From NCBI RefSeq assembly GCF_001643775.1, contig NZ_CP011402.1, positions 1,954,432-2,018,431 on the forward strand: a DNA stretch of 64,000 nt, given 5' to 3'. The notes below the pieces were generated by a model. The model searched no databases and was not told the DNA's origin. It saw only the letters and a list, made by a program, of their open reading frames with translations. The translations under genes were made by a program, and so were the position numbers. The DNA comes from Denitrobacterium detoxificans. Its GTDB lineage: Bacteria; Actinomycetota; Coriobacteriia; Coriobacteriales; Eggerthellaceae. Below, one piece after another: positions 1 to 8,034 of this stretch. Each line of letters starts with the position of its first letter. Position 1 is the first letter of the stretch.

Positions 1-286
1 ACGAACGCATGTGGACATCGTAGCCGCACACATCATCTACGGGCGTACCCTCGGGAATGACCTCCCGCGCGTCGACCTCACGCTGCGTGAGATCGCCAGA
101 GACCAGCTCATCGAGCGTGCAATCAAACAAGTCGGCCATGCGCATGAGCTTATCGACATCGGGCGTCGACTGGCCGGATTCCCATTTCGCCACCGACTGG
201 CGGGAAACGCCCAGCAGCATGGCAAGCTGTTCCTGCGTCATGTTGCGCTGCTGACGGAGGTGCAACAGGTTGTCCCTAAACTTCAT
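1..286 (-). CDS. XRE-family helix-turn-helix regulator, C-terminus off the window
   Basis: The reading frame starts at ATG 286 and runs off the left edge. The N-terminal 65 residues form a classic Cro/C1-type HTH: a LRQQRNMTQEQLA helix, then LLGVSRQSVAKWESG as the recognition helix, then a leucine-rich DxLFDCTLDELVSGD end. This is the usual DNA-binding half of small cytoplasmic repressors. An AAGGAG ribosome site lies about seven bases upstream. The remaining residues, after about position 66, are polar and give no further domain in what is visible. It is divergent from the zinc-ribbon gene at 648 and could control it, but that is only inference from position. Confidence 0.85.
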   Translation of the reverse strand, partial: MKFRDNLLHLRQQRNMTQEQLAMLLGVSRQSVAKWESGQSTPDVDKLMRMADLFDCTLDELVSGDLTQREVDAREVIPEGTPVDDVCGYDVHMRS

Positions 287-647
287 TTCTAACTCCTTAG
301 CGGTTTTGCGTTGTCGTTCGTTGCGCGCACCGAGAATAATGCGGCTGCAAACGGCAAAAGGCCATACACCCTGCTTGGCAAACTGCCAAAAGCTGGCAAC
401 CAGCAGTTGCATTGCCTGGTCAAGGGCATATTATGCCGAAACATATTCATTCTTGCCATCCCAAGGGAAAAGATCGAAAAGGGCAATCATCTACCCGTGC
501 GCAACCGCCCGGTGCACCATACAAGCCCTTGAAAAGAAGCAGTACGCCCTTCGCAACCATCTACGTTCGCGAGTTGCATTTTCCCAGGTTGTGATACCCT
601 ATCTGCTTGCGCGACAAAAGCGCATCATCGAAGCAAGGAGTGTAACT
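287..647. other. Divergent intergenic region, no gene
   Basis: These 361 bases separate the XRE gene from the zinc-ribbon gene. Short open frames here lack ribosome sites and coding character. The tract is richer in A and T than the genes. It contains a C-T-TGGCAAACTGCCAAAAG-type small dyad near 380-397, which could be an operator for the neighbouring regulator. I see no convincing RNA gene. Confidence 0.4.
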
Positions 648-1106
648 ATGTTTTGTCCGAATTGCGGTAAGCAACTTGCCGAAGGCAGCTCGACCTGCGA
701 TTCCTGCGGTACGACCGTACCCAACCAGGAAAGCGCCCAGCAGGCAAACGCCACCTACGAGGCACCGCAGCAGCCCAACTACCAGCCTGCAGCCAACCAG
801 AAGGTCTACGCCCAGACCACCGGCACCTCGCGCGCCCTGGCCATGAGCGTCTACTGGGGCCTGCTTCCCCTCATCTTCGCCGCATGTGTGGCCGACAAGG
901 ACACCGACCCCTTCATCAAGCACCATCTGAACCAGGCGCTCGTCATCTTCATCGGTTCGATTATTGCGGCCTTCCTGTCCATCATCCTCATTGGCGGCAT
1001 CCTCGCCATCTTCCTGCTCGTTGTTGGCATCATGGGCACCGTTCAGGCCTACCATGGCGAGCTCACGGAACTGCCCCTCGTGGGAAAGATCAAGCTCCTG
1101 AAGTAA
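648..1106 (+). CDS. Zinc-ribbon DUF4870-like membrane protein
   Basis: This is a 152-residue protein. Residues 1-25 are a zinc ribbon with two CxxC pairs (MFCPNCGKQL and CDSCGTTV). A proline/glutamine-rich linker follows to about residue 60, then two or three hydrophobic segments (about 65-85 and 100-140). The KHHLNQAL sequence before the membrane helices is typical of DUF4870 proteins. The family is membrane-bound with no assigned reaction. The start is chosen at ATG 648 because an AAGGAG lies seven bases upstream; longer upstream frames have no such site. A strong terminator follows at 1131. Confidence 0.85.
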   Translation: MFCPNCGKQLAEGSSTCDSCGTTVPNQESAQQANATYEAPQQPNYQPAANQKVYAQTTGTSRALAMSVYWGLLPLIFAACVADKDTDPFIKHHLNQALVIFIGSIIAAFLSIILIGGILAIFLLVVGIMGTVQAYHGELTELPLVGKIKLLK

Positions 1107-1130
1107 CAGGACCTTCCATAGCAACGAAAA

Positions 1131-1162
1131 GAGCCACCAGCACAAAGCCGGTGGCTCTTTTT
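1131..1162. terminator. Bidirectional rho-independent terminator
   Basis: GAGCCACC pairs with GGTGGCTC around a short loop. An A-run lies on the left and a T-run on the right, so it can stop transcription from both convergent neighbours (the gene ending at 1106 and the minus-strand gene ending at 1185). Confidence 0.85.
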
Positions 1163-1184
1163 ACGCTCTATCTGAACAAATGCG

Positions 1185-1673
1185 CTACGCACCCACAATG
1201 AGGTTATTGATGAAATTCGCAGCATCGCGGAACGCGGCAAACGACTCAATGTCGCTGAGCATGGATACCTGCACGCGCGCAACGCCACGCTCTTCGTCGA
1301 GCCATTCGGTCACGCCCGCGTATACGTAGTCGGAACGCTCCGTTCGCTGCGTAAGCAGGTCGATCGTGACATGCTCCAGCAAATGGGGCAAAGGAGTATG
1401 CTCGATGGCGCTTGCGAAGGTATCGCCATTCTCATTCACACAGGAATGATGCGCCAAGCTGGGCATCTTTTCCAACGCGCGATGCGCCATACCCGGCGTG
1501 GTGTAACGCAGTGCAGGGCTTACGCGCACGCGACACACCATGCGATCGGAACGCACGGTAATATGGTCGATGACAAGCGGCAAACCCGCCACGGAGTGCT
1601 TTCCACGCGGGGCGTTATCTGCCTGTTTGCCTTCCTGCTCCTGCATGGGAGCCTGAGACATCGTTTCTTCCAT
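1185..1673 (-). CDS. Hypothetical protein resembling the cyanophycin-synthetase-like N-terminal domain
   Basis: This is a 162-residue soluble protein I cannot name with certainty. The central part has the order HHSCVNENGDTF, then TPLPHLLEHVTIDLL, then YAGVTEW and a strand-rich end. That recalls the small N-terminal domain placed before ATP-grasp and Mur-ligase domains in cyanophycin synthetases, but no catalytic domain is attached. The first 25 residues are polar and probably disordered. ATG 1673 is preceded by AGAGGA. It is 11 bases downstream of the 1685-2404 gene and probably shares its transcript. The family assignment is by eye only. Confidence 0.6.
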   Translation of the reverse strand: MEETMSQAPMQEQEGKQADNAPRGKHSVAGLPLVIDHITVRSDRMVCRVRVSPALRYTTPGMAHRALEKMPSLAHHSCVNENGDTFASAIEHTPLPHLLEHVTIDLLTQRTERSDYVYAGVTEWLDEERGVARVQVSMLSDIESFAAFRDAANFINNLIVGA

Positions 1674-1684
1674 GGGTCCTCTTT

Positions 1685-2404
1685 CTAGTTCACGCGGGTA
1701 AGCACCGTCGTGCCCGCCCCTGGCGTTTCCGTCAATGCGGTGTCGCTGGCAACGCCCAGGATAACCATCCAGTCCGTCGTTCCGCCATCTTCGATGACCA
1801 GCTGCTGCCGGTCGGGGCTGAAATGATAGGCGGCCTGCCCCTGCGCGTTAGCGTACGTAAAGGATATCGTTTTCGCCTGCGTGTCAATGGTATACGCATA
1901 CGATACGGTATCGGTAAGCCGCATCTGGCTGCCATCGATAATGAGCGCGGCACCCTCCTGGGAAATCCATTCGCCTTGGATATCGGCGGCATCGTCGTAG
2001 CGGTACCAGATATCCCAGACGCAATATGCCACCGTAGCGCCCACGGCTAGCACCACCGCCAGCACAAGAGCGAGCACGATCTTCATGCGCTTCGATACTT
2101 TGGATGCCCGCTTGGGCGTGGCATTCTTGGACGCTTGCTGAGGCTTCGCCTCTGCCGCCGCCTGCGCCTTTTGCTCGCGCGCCTCGTGCTGCGAGCGCAT
2201 CTGCGCGACACGCTCGCGAGCATTCACCGTTGCACGACGCGCCTGCTGCTTGGCATCTTCGCCCACGGACTTGCGAACGCTGGGCCTAGCATGCGCACGC
2301 GCAGAAGTCTCCTCCTGCGCGCTTGCCTGAACCTTCTTCTCTTTGGCCTCGCTCGCCTTCGAACGCTTGCGGGGCGTGGGCTTCTTGGAATTACTCCGGC
2401 TCAA
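1685..2404 (-). CDS. Single-pass membrane protein with basic N-terminus and lipocalin-like C-terminus
   Basis: The protein has a long lysine/arginine/alanine-rich, probably coiled-coil cytoplasmic part (about residues 1-125). One membrane helix follows ([19 protein letters not shown]), then an extracytoplasmic domain of about 90 residues. That domain has a GEWIS...[10 protein letters not shown] beta pattern like DUF5640/lipocalin-like domains. The open frame extends far back into serS, but that part is an out-of-frame shadow. I place the start at TTG 2404, which overlaps the serS stop and would couple translation; the exact start is uncertain because no strong ribosome site is visible. Function unknown. 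Confidence 0.65.
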   Translation of the reverse strand: MSRSNSKKPTPRKRSKASEAKEKKVQASAQEETSARAHARPSVRKSVGEDAKQQARRATVNARERVAQMRSQHEAREQKAQAAAEAKPQQASKNATPKRASKVSKRMKIVLALVLAVVLAVGATVAYCVWDIWYRYDDAADIQGEWISQEGAALIIDGSQMRLTDTVSYAYTIDTQAKTISFTYANAQGQAAYHFSPDRQQLVIEDGGTTDWMVILGVASDTALTETPGAGTTVLTRVN

Positions 2405-3674
2405 TGACCGTAACCCCGCCCATGTAGGGCACGAGCACCTCGGGCACGGTAATGGTGCCGTCGGCGTTCTGATAGTTTTCCATGATGGCAGCCATGGTGC
2501 GGCCAACGGCCAGACCCGAGCCATTCAGCGTGTTCACATAGCGCGTGCCCTTGAAGTTCTCGGGGTCGCGATACTTGATGTGCGCACGACGTGCCTGGAA
2601 ATCGCCACAGCAGCTGCAGGAGCTGATTTCCTTGTAGTCGTTATAGCTCGGCAGCCACACTTCCAGGTCGTACGTCTTGGCGGCAGAGAAGCCCAGGTCG
2701 CCCGTGCACAGCGTGATGACGCGATACGGCAGGCCCAGCTGCTGCAGAATGTATTCCGCCTCTTCCGTAAGGCTTTCCAGCTCGTCATAAGCCTCTTCAG
2801 GCTTGGCGAACTTCACCATTTCGACCTTATCGAACTGATGCAGGCGAATGAGGCCACGCGTGTCGCGACCCGCGCTGCCGGCTTCCTCGCGGAAGCAGTT
2901 CGTGAACGCGGTGTAGCGCAGCGGGAGGTCGGAAGCTTCCAACACTTCGCCGGCGTGGATGTTCGTAAGCGGCACCTCGGCCGTGGGGATGAGATACAGG
3001 CTCTCGTCCTTGGTCTTGAACAGGTCCTCTTCGAACTTGGGGAGCTGACCGGTACCCGTCATGGTCTCACGGTTCACCAGGCTGGGGCACCACCATTCCT
3101 TGAAGCCACGGCTCGCATGCGTGTTGGCCATGAAGTTGATGAGCGCGCGCTCCAGGCGAGCGCCCATGCCGCCCAGCAGCACGAAGCGGCTACCGGAAAG
3201 CTTCGTGGCACGCTCGAAGTCGATCATGCCCAGGTCGGTGCCAAGATCCCAATGAGCCTTGTATTCGAAGTCGAACTCACGCGGGGTGCCCCAGCGGCGC
3301 ACCTCGGGGTTCTCCGTTTCGTCCTTGCCCACGGGAGTGGACTCGTGCGGAATGTTCGGAACGCTCATGAGCAGCGTATGCATGGCCTCTTCGGCCTCGC
3401 GATGGGCAACGGCAAGCTCGTCGAGCTTCTCGTTGATTGCGCGAACCTTGGCCTTGGCCTCTTCGGCCTCGTCCTTCTTGCCCTGCCCCATGAGAGCGCC
3501 AATACTCTTCGACATGGCGTTGCGCTCGGCCTGCAGGGCCTCTTCTTCGGTGATGACAGCGCGACGCTTTTCGTCAAGCTCACTGAAACGTGAAGAATCC
3601 CAGGGGAAGTTGCGGTTCTTCATCGCGGTTGCGACAAGTTCTGGGTTTTCTCTTACGAAACGTGCGTCGAGCAT
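2391..3674 (-). CDS. serS: Seryl-tRNA synthetase
   Basis: This cytoplasmic class II synthetase charges tRNA-Ser with serine. At 427 residues it has the normal bacterial length. An N-terminal helical tRNA-binding arm (about residues 30-100, rich in E, K and A) is followed by the catalytic core. Motif 2 is visible as [16 protein letters not shown], and the motif 3 region as [16 protein letters not shown] near the C-terminus. ATG 3674 is chosen because AGGAGG lies four bases upstream; the longer upstream frame has no family match. The tRNA-Ser(GCT) gene lies about 23 kb away in this window. The gene at 1685 overlaps its last codons. Confidence 0.97.
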   Translation of the reverse strand: MLDARFVRENPELVATAMKNRNFPWDSSRFSELDEKRRAVITEEEALQAERNAMSKSIGALMGQGKKDEAEEAKAKVRAINEKLDELAVAHREAEEAMHTLLMSVPNIPHESTPVGKDETENPEVRRWGTPREFDFEYKAHWDLGTDLGMIDFERATKLSGSRFVLLGGMGARLERALINFMANTHASRGFKEWWCPSLVNRETMTGTGQLPKFEEDLFKTKDESLYLIPTAEVPLTNIHAGEVLEASDLPLRYTAFTNCFREEAGSAGRDTRGLIRLHQFDKVEMVKFAKPEEAYDELESLTEEAEYILQQLGLPYRVITLCTGDLGFSAAKTYDLEVWLPSYNDYKEISSCSCCGDFQARRAHIKYRDPENFKGTRYVNTLNGSGLAVGRTMAAIMENYQNADGTITVPEVLVPYMGGVTVIEPE

Positions 3675-3769
3675 GATGCCTCCTGCTAGAGCTGATAGTT
3701 CTACACGCCCGCGGTTGTTGTGTTTTGCGGCAGAGCACCGCGAAATCCGCTGGGCTAATGCGATGGAAT

Positions 3770-3777
3770 AGTATACT
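3770..3777. promoter_or_regulatory. Palindromic -10 element shared by two divergent genes
   Basis: AGTATACT is its own reverse complement, so TATACT can act as a -10 box in both directions, toward serS and toward the small membrane gene at 3822. I see no good -35 at standard distance for either, so this is tentative. Confidence 0.35.
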
Positions 3778-3821
3778 CTATTCAGCAACTATCCTTTGAA
3801 ACTACAACGTAAGAGGCATGC

Positions 3822-4016
3822 ATGGATTTCGAGGCTGTATATCATTTTCTGTTCGAATCGTACGCTGGCTTGGGCGTACTGTTCGCCGCAACCATCGTCA
3901 TCTGCCTCATTGCGTGCGTCATCATGGAACGCCGTACGCGCCAGATTTACAAGAATCACGAAAAGTCGGAAGACGACTGGAGCTTCTTCGACGACGATGA
4001 TGACGACGAGGAATAA
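3822..4016 (+). CDS. Small single-pass membrane protein with acidic tail
   Basis: This 64-residue protein has one membrane helix (about residues 17-36, GVLFAATIVICLIACVI). A short basic stretch (MERRTRQIYKNHEK) follows, and the tail ends in six aspartates and two glutamates. The charge pattern suggests an external N-terminus and a cytoplasmic tail. ATG 3822 has AAGAGG five bases upstream, and a terminator follows at 4046, so it looks like a real monocistronic gene. No family is recognised. The aspartate run could bind metal or basic proteins, which is speculation. Confidence 0.8.
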   Translation: MDFEAVYHFLFESYAGLGVLFAATIVICLIACVIMERRTRQIYKNHEKSEDDWSFFDDDDDDEE

Positions 4017-4045
4017 TCCTCCCAACGCACATTGCTGGAACTTTT

Positions 4046-4072
4046 GGGGCGTCCGACGGGCGCCCCTTTCTT
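4046..4072 (+). terminator. Rho-independent terminator
   Basis: GGGGCG pairs with CGCCCC across a nine-base loop and is followed by TTTCTT. It ends the transcript of the small membrane gene. Confidence 0.75.
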
Positions 4073-4098
4073 GTTGGTGCGGGTTGCAGGTCGCCGCA

Positions 4099-4376
4099 GG
4101 CCCGCCCGCGTATCCCCCTTTGGGGCACCCGCTCCGCTGCTCGCGGCTCCGCGAGGTTGCTTCCCGGACGGGAACGCTCGGCTGCGCCTCCGTTCCCGCC
4201 GGCAGGAATCGACGGAGCCGCTCGTGCGCTCGCTGGTTCATGCTTTTACTTCGCGCTGTTCGATATGGCCGCGGAATTGCGTGAAGCTTCGCTTCCCGCT
4301 CTCCGCGGCCATATCGAACATAGCGCGTATTTGGAATGCTTTCACAGTGCCCCGAAGGGGGATGCGCGGGTGGGCC
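4099..4376 (+). repeat. Structured intergenic repeat, copy E1
   Basis: The outer arms are 4099-4128 and 4347-4376. Their 30 positions give 27 Watson-Crick pairs and three G-U pairs on the plus strand. Inside are the conserved junction CCGCTCCGCTGCTCG, a long branched hairpin 1 (closing stem 4144-4151 with 4213-4220), and the conserved segment ending in CGCTGGTTCATG. Hairpin 2 has an 18-bp perfect stem (4258-4275 with 4302-4319), and the conserved GCTTTCACA precedes the right arm. The copy lies 83 bases past the stop of the small membrane gene and in the same direction, beyond its terminator. Confidence 0.85.
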
Positions 4377-4573
4377 AAAGTCGGGAGGTTTGACCCACAT
4401 CAAGCTGAGAGGTTCACCGCATGCCCTGAAATCCAGGCTGGGCGTTGAGCGGATTATAGGCTCCTTTTAAACCAGGGGACCAGTTGAGCAGAGTGCAAAT
4501 GACCTGCTTGCATGGCGGAATTGCAACATACAGAAGCATAGAGACAATTGCTGTCCGATGCATCCAGTAATAA

Positions 4574-4655
4574 CATGAACCAGCGAGCGCACGAGCGTCG
4601 GCTTCGGCCCGTGCGGGGCCGAAGCCACGCGAGCAGCGGAGCGGGTGCTCCGAAG
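4574..4655 (-). repeat. Structured intergenic repeat, partial copy E2
   Basis: On the minus strand it keeps the junction CCGCTCCGCTGCTCGCGT, hairpin 1 with arms GGCTTCGGCCC and GGGCCGAAGCC (4600-4610 with 4616-4626), and the second junction ending in GGTTCATG. Hairpin 2, the GCTTTCACA segment and a partner for the outer arm cannot be found toward 4441, so this is a truncated or decayed copy. It faces E1. Confidence 0.75.
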
Positions 4656-4735
4656 GGGAAGCGCGAACGGGCCCACCGCGCTACAGCCAAATAAAGTCAT
4701 TTACGTAAATAACCGCAACCGAAGCCACTTTGGCA

Positions 4736-4764
4736 TTGATTGCAACGTACCCTAGTCGTAGAAT
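4736..4764 (+). promoter_or_regulatory. Candidate sigma-70-type promoter of the pyridoxal kinase gene
   Basis: TTGATT (4736-4741) and TAGAAT (4759-4764) are 17 bases apart. They would give a short leader of about 25-30 bases before TTG 4799. Confidence 0.45.
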
Positions 4765-4798
4765 GTGCCGAAATCATACCAAACTGGAAGGAATTACC

Positions 4799-5659
4799 TT
4801 GAACAAGCCGCTCTATCAGCGCGAAGGCGCCTACATTCCTCGCATCGCCGCCATTCACGATCTGTGCGGATACGGCAAATGCTCGCTCGGCGTGGCAATC
4901 CCCGTTCTCTCGGCAGCGGGCTGCGACGTATGCCCCGTCCCCACGGGCCTGTTCAGCAGCCACACGGCCTTCCCCGGATGGTATATGCACGACACCACCG
5001 AAATCATGGAAGACTACCTGAACGCTTGGAAGGGCATCGGCGTGGATATCGACGCCGTGTACTCGGGCTTTTTGGGTGCACCCGAACAGGTAGACCGCAT
5101 TCGCGACGTCTACGAGACGTACCCGAACGCCATTCGCGTGGTAGACCCCGTTATGGCCGATCATGGCAAGGTGTACCCCACCTACACGCCGGAACTATGC
5201 CAGGCCATGAGCGATCTGGCCGCAAGCGCCGACATCCTCACGCCCAACCTCACCGAAGCCGCCATTATCCTGGGCATCGAATGGCCTGGTGCCGACATCT
5301 CTGAAGATACCGTCCACAGCATGATTGACGGCCTGTTGGAAAAAGGCGCCAAGAATGTCGTGCTGAAGGGCATCGACCACGGTGACGGCAAGATTCACAA
5401 CTACGTGCAGGGCGAATCGGTCGACTTCACCGTCACCGAAAACGAACTGCTCCCCTACATGCTGCACGGCACGGGCGACCTATTCGCTTCCAGCCTGATG
5501 GCCGCCGTTATGGCCGGCCGTGACGTTGCGGAGGCCACGCGCTTCGCCAGCGACTTCGTGGTACGCGCCATGAAGGTTACCAGCCACCAGCCCGATTTCC
5601 AGAACCGCGGCGTGAGCTTCGAGCCGCTGCTGGGCGAAATCGCCAACTTGCTGCAGTAG
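4799..5659 (+). CDS. pdxY: Pyridoxal/pyridoxamine kinase (PdxY/PdxK type)
   Basis: This ribokinase-fold enzyme phosphorylates pyridoxal, pyridoxamine or pyridoxine with ATP to salvage vitamin B6. It has 286 residues, the usual length. Family landmarks are the N-terminal IHDLCGYGKCSL, GLFSSHTAFPGW near residue 55, VVDPVMADHGK in the middle, the ILTPNLTEA segment, and the anion-hole/catalytic motif LHGTGDLFAS near residue 225. I chose TTG 4799 because AAGGA lies six bases upstream and homology begins there; the upstream ATG at 4730 has no support. It stands alone between repeat copies and tRNA-Leu. A coriobacterial enzyme of this family could have a wider vitamin specificity. Confidence 0.88.
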   Translation: MNKPLYQREGAYIPRIAAIHDLCGYGKCSLGVAIPVLSAAGCDVCPVPTGLFSSHTAFPGWYMHDTTEIMEDYLNAWKGIGVDIDAVYSGFLGAPEQVDRIRDVYETYPNAIRVVDPVMADHGKVYPTYTPELCQAMSDLAASADILTPNLTEAAIILGIEWPGADISEDTVHSMIDGLLEKGAKNVVLKGIDHGDGKIHNYVQGESVDFTVTENELLPYMLHGTGDLFASSLMAAVMAGRDVAEATRFASDFVVRAMKVTSHQPDFQNRGVSFEPLLGEIANLLQ

Positions 5660-5682
5660 CCCAATAGCGCAGAGCAAACAAC

Positions 5683-5714
5683 GGGGCGCGGGACTTCGGT
5701 TTCGTGCCCCTTTT
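5683..5714 (+). terminator. Rho-independent terminator of the pyridoxal kinase gene
   Basis: GGGGCGCGGG pairs with the TTCGTGCCCC arm using some G-U pairs, and is followed by four Ts. Confidence 0.65.
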
Positions 5715-5785
5715 GCGTGAACAGAGGACGAAGCCGCGTTCACGCAGAAAAACAAAAACGGCGACCCGTAGGCCGCCGATCATTT

Positions 5786-5872
5786 TGGTGCGGGTGAAAG
5801 GACTTGAACCTTCATGGGGTTGCCCCCATACGGACCTGAACCGTACGCGTCTGCCAATTCCGCCACACCCGC
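5786..5872 (-). tRNA. tRNA-Leu (anticodon CAG)
   Basis: On the minus strand an 87-base cloverleaf is visible. The acceptor is GCGGGTG paired with CACCCGC, the anticodon loop is TTCAGGT in a TACGG/CCGTA stem, the variable arm is long as expected for leucine, the T-loop is GTTCAAGTC, and the CCA end is encoded. CAG reads CUG codons. A promoter with TTGCCA and TAGTAT lies directly upstream (5912-5940). Confidence 0.95.
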
Positions 5873-5911
5873 ATGGTGCTTCGTTCGCTTGCCGCGAACA
5901 GGCAGGAAAGA

Positions 5912-5961
5912 ATACTAGCGTACGCCGTCGCCCTTGGCAAGCGCTAAAAACAAGTTATTAT
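5912..5961. promoter_or_regulatory. Overlapping divergent promoters for tRNA-Leu and the membrane kinase gene
   Basis: On the minus strand TTGCCA (5940-5935) and TAGTAT (5917-5912) are 17 bases apart and fit tRNA-Leu. On the plus strand TTGGCA (5934-5939) and TATTAT (5956-5961) are 16 bases apart and fit the kinase gene. The two -35 boxes use almost the same bases, so the two promoters should compete. Confidence 0.6.
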
Positions 5962-6095
5962 GGCCTGGTACACATTTTTCGCACGATTCGCCGCCAACAC
6001 AGCGTTTATCGGGCGAAATCGTGGACCACATCACGAAGAAAAGCCCGCATGCCTTGGCATGCACCACTAAAACGCACCGCAAACGAAGGAACCAC

Positions 6096-7901
6096 GTGGC
6101 CGAAGGCGAACTCATACTCAACCGATACAAACCCCTGGGCGAAGCTGGCCGCGGCGGGTTCGGTACCGTACAAGTCGCTTTCGATACGCGCATCAAGCGC
6201 CGCGTTGCCGTAAAGAGCATGCAGATCGACGAGCGCATCCTGGCAGCCACGGAAAACGGCGATGCCTCTTCCCTGCTCGATCCAGATGGATCGCCCATCT
6301 CCGCCAGCGACATTCCCGGACTCGACGAAGCCCGCACCGCAGCCATGCTGCAAGACCCCAACATCGTGGGCATCATCGACTTCGAAGCCGAAAACGGCAC
6401 CGCCTACCTCATTATGGAGTACGTAGACGGCATCACGCTCACGCGTCTTCTTGACGAGTTCCCGCAAGACCTCACGCCCGACGTCATGGCGGCCATCTTC
6501 CAAGACGTTTCTCACGCGCTGCAGACGGCCCACGAAAACCAGGTGCTTCACCTGGATATCAAGCCCGACAACGTGCTCATCAACCATCAGGGACAAGTAA
6601 AGGTAGCCGACTTCGGCCTTGCGAAGCTTTCCGACGCGGAGGGATTCTCGAAAGCAGGCGGTGGCACCATTGGCTACATGCCGCTCGAGCAAATGCGGCT
6701 GGAGCCCCTCGACGAGCGTTGCGACGAATGGGCGCTTGCCGCGCTCACGTACGAGATGATCGCAGGCGAGAACCCCTTCTTTGCCCCCGACTTGAAACGC
6801 GCGCAGACGGCCATCGAGGAAGCGGAGCTGGTACTCCCGTCGCTCTGCCTCGACGGACTGTCGCCTGAAGCGGACGACGTACTCTTCTACGCACTCGATC
6901 CCGATCGTAACGAACGCTACGACTCCGTAGAGGAGTTTGCCGAGGAGTTCCTTCCCCACCTGGGTTCGCCCCGCGCGGGCCACAAGCAGCTCGCAAGCAT
7001 CGTGGATGCCGCTTGCGAAGATACAGGCGAAGCGAAGCAACCCGCCACGCCCAGCCTGCCCCTTGGCGAGCGCCTACAGGAACGCACGCGCCGCATCGTA
7101 TATCGCGCCTGGTCGGGCATGGGGTCTGGACTTCTCGGCTTTGCTGCATGCGCCAATATGCCAGCCGTCAACGGTATGAACTCCCCGCTTTTCTGGGGTC
7201 TCGTCGCACTCACCATCGCCCTGGGGGCCGCATTGCCCAGCGTGGGCATAGCCGTTGCCGCCATCATCTTCGGCTGCGCGCTCATCGCGGGCAACGCCAC
7301 AGGGGCAGGCATGCTCCTCGTGGGCATCTCCATCGCCTGGTGGGCCGTTAGCGGGCATGCTCGCTTGGGCGAGCCCCGCGAAGAGGGCGAACGCTCCCAC
7401 ATCCTGGAAGCAGGCGCTTCCGCAGCATGCGTACCCGCGGGCGGCGCGGTGGGCTGCGGCCCGCTCGCTCCCCTGGTATGCGGATTGAACCTGCGCGTCC
7501 GCGATGCCCTTGTCACGACGATTTTCTGCTTTGCTTGCGCCCTCTTCCTTGGCGCGCTGGGAAGCTCGAGCCTGGCATTCTGGAACCCCGTTGCGTTCTG
7601 GATGGGAATCGACGGCGGCTACTCAGGAAGGCTTGGGCTCATGCTCTCCAACCCCGCCACCTGGATTATCGGCGCAACCTGGCTTACAGCGGCGCTCACC
7701 GCCTCGGGGTTCTCGCTGCGCGGGACGCGCGCCTGGTACATGACGGGCACCATCATCGCCGGCCTCATTCTCATTGCAGGCACCTGCCTGGCAGCATGGA
7801 TGGCAAATGGGCAACCATCGGTAGCGCCCATGCTCACCGACGCCCTGGGCCTGGCAGCGGCATGCACCATCGCGCTCTTCGCCGCCTGGATCAAGGAATA
7901 A
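6096..7901 (+). CDS. Membrane-anchored Ser/Thr protein kinase, non-RD type
   Basis: The cytoplasmic Hanks-type kinase domain (about residues 5-290) has the glycine loop GEAGRGGFGTV, the ATP-binding lysine in RVAVKSM, HLDIKPDN in the catalytic loop, DFGLAKL, and YMPLEQ in place of the usual APE. The catalytic-loop arginine of RD kinases is leucine here, which often means no activation-loop dependence. From about residue 350 there are seven or eight hydrophobic segments. There are no PASTA or other sensor repeats. I chose GTG 6096, with GAAGGA five bases upstream; the longer frame from 5934 overlaps the promoter. It precedes the fhaA-pknB cluster, so the FHA proteins are plausible substrates. 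The 601-residue protein's signal is unknown. Confidence 0.88.
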   Translation: MAEGELILNRYKPLGEAGRGGFGTVQVAFDTRIKRRVAVKSMQIDERILAATENGDASSLLDPDGSPISASDIPGLDEARTAAMLQDPNIVGIIDFEAENGTAYLIMEYVDGITLTRLLDEFPQDLTPDVMAAIFQDVSHALQTAHENQVLHLDIKPDNVLINHQGQVKVADFGLAKLSDAEGFSKAGGGTIGYMPLEQMRLEPLDERCDEWALAALTYEMIAGENPFFAPDLKRAQTAIEEAELVLPSLCLDGLSPEADDVLFYALDPDRNERYDSVEEFAEEFLPHLGSPRAGHKQLASIVDAACEDTGEAKQPATPSLPLGERLQERTRRIVYRAWSGMGSGLLGFAACANMPAVNGMNSPLFWGLVALTIALGAALPSVGIAVAAIIFGCALIAGNATGAGMLLVGISIAWWAVSGHARLGEPREEGERSHILEAGASAACVPAGGAVGCGPLAPLVCGLNLRVRDALVTTIFCFACALFLGALGSSSLAFWNPVAFWMGIDGGYSGRLGLMLSNPATWIIGATWLTAALTASGFSLRGTRAWYMTGTIIAGLILIAGTCLAAWMANGQPSVAPMLTDALGLAAACTIALFAAWIKE

Positions 7902-7994
7902 AACGTACGCCCGCCTGATTACAAGGCGGGTACGCCCGTGTAAGTTGCATTGAAAATGCCCCGCTGATACCCTTTTGTGGCAATATAGACTCCG

Positions 7995-8000
7995 TATACT
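7995..8000 (+). promoter_or_regulatory. -10 box of the fhaA-pknB cluster
   Basis: TATACT stands 35 bases before the fhaA start. The -35 region (CTTTTG, 17 bases upstream) is weak. The short gap after the membrane kinase gene contains a GC hairpin (about 7909-7931) without a T-run. Confidence 0.5.
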
Positions 8001-8034
8001 AAGTACCCAGTAACGAAGCATACAAGGAGCACTC

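Noticed and set aside
4710-4798. ATG 4730 as start of the pyridoxal kinase gene
   Set aside because: The extra residues have no family similarity, the candidate promoter lies inside them, and TTG 4799 has a good ribosome site.
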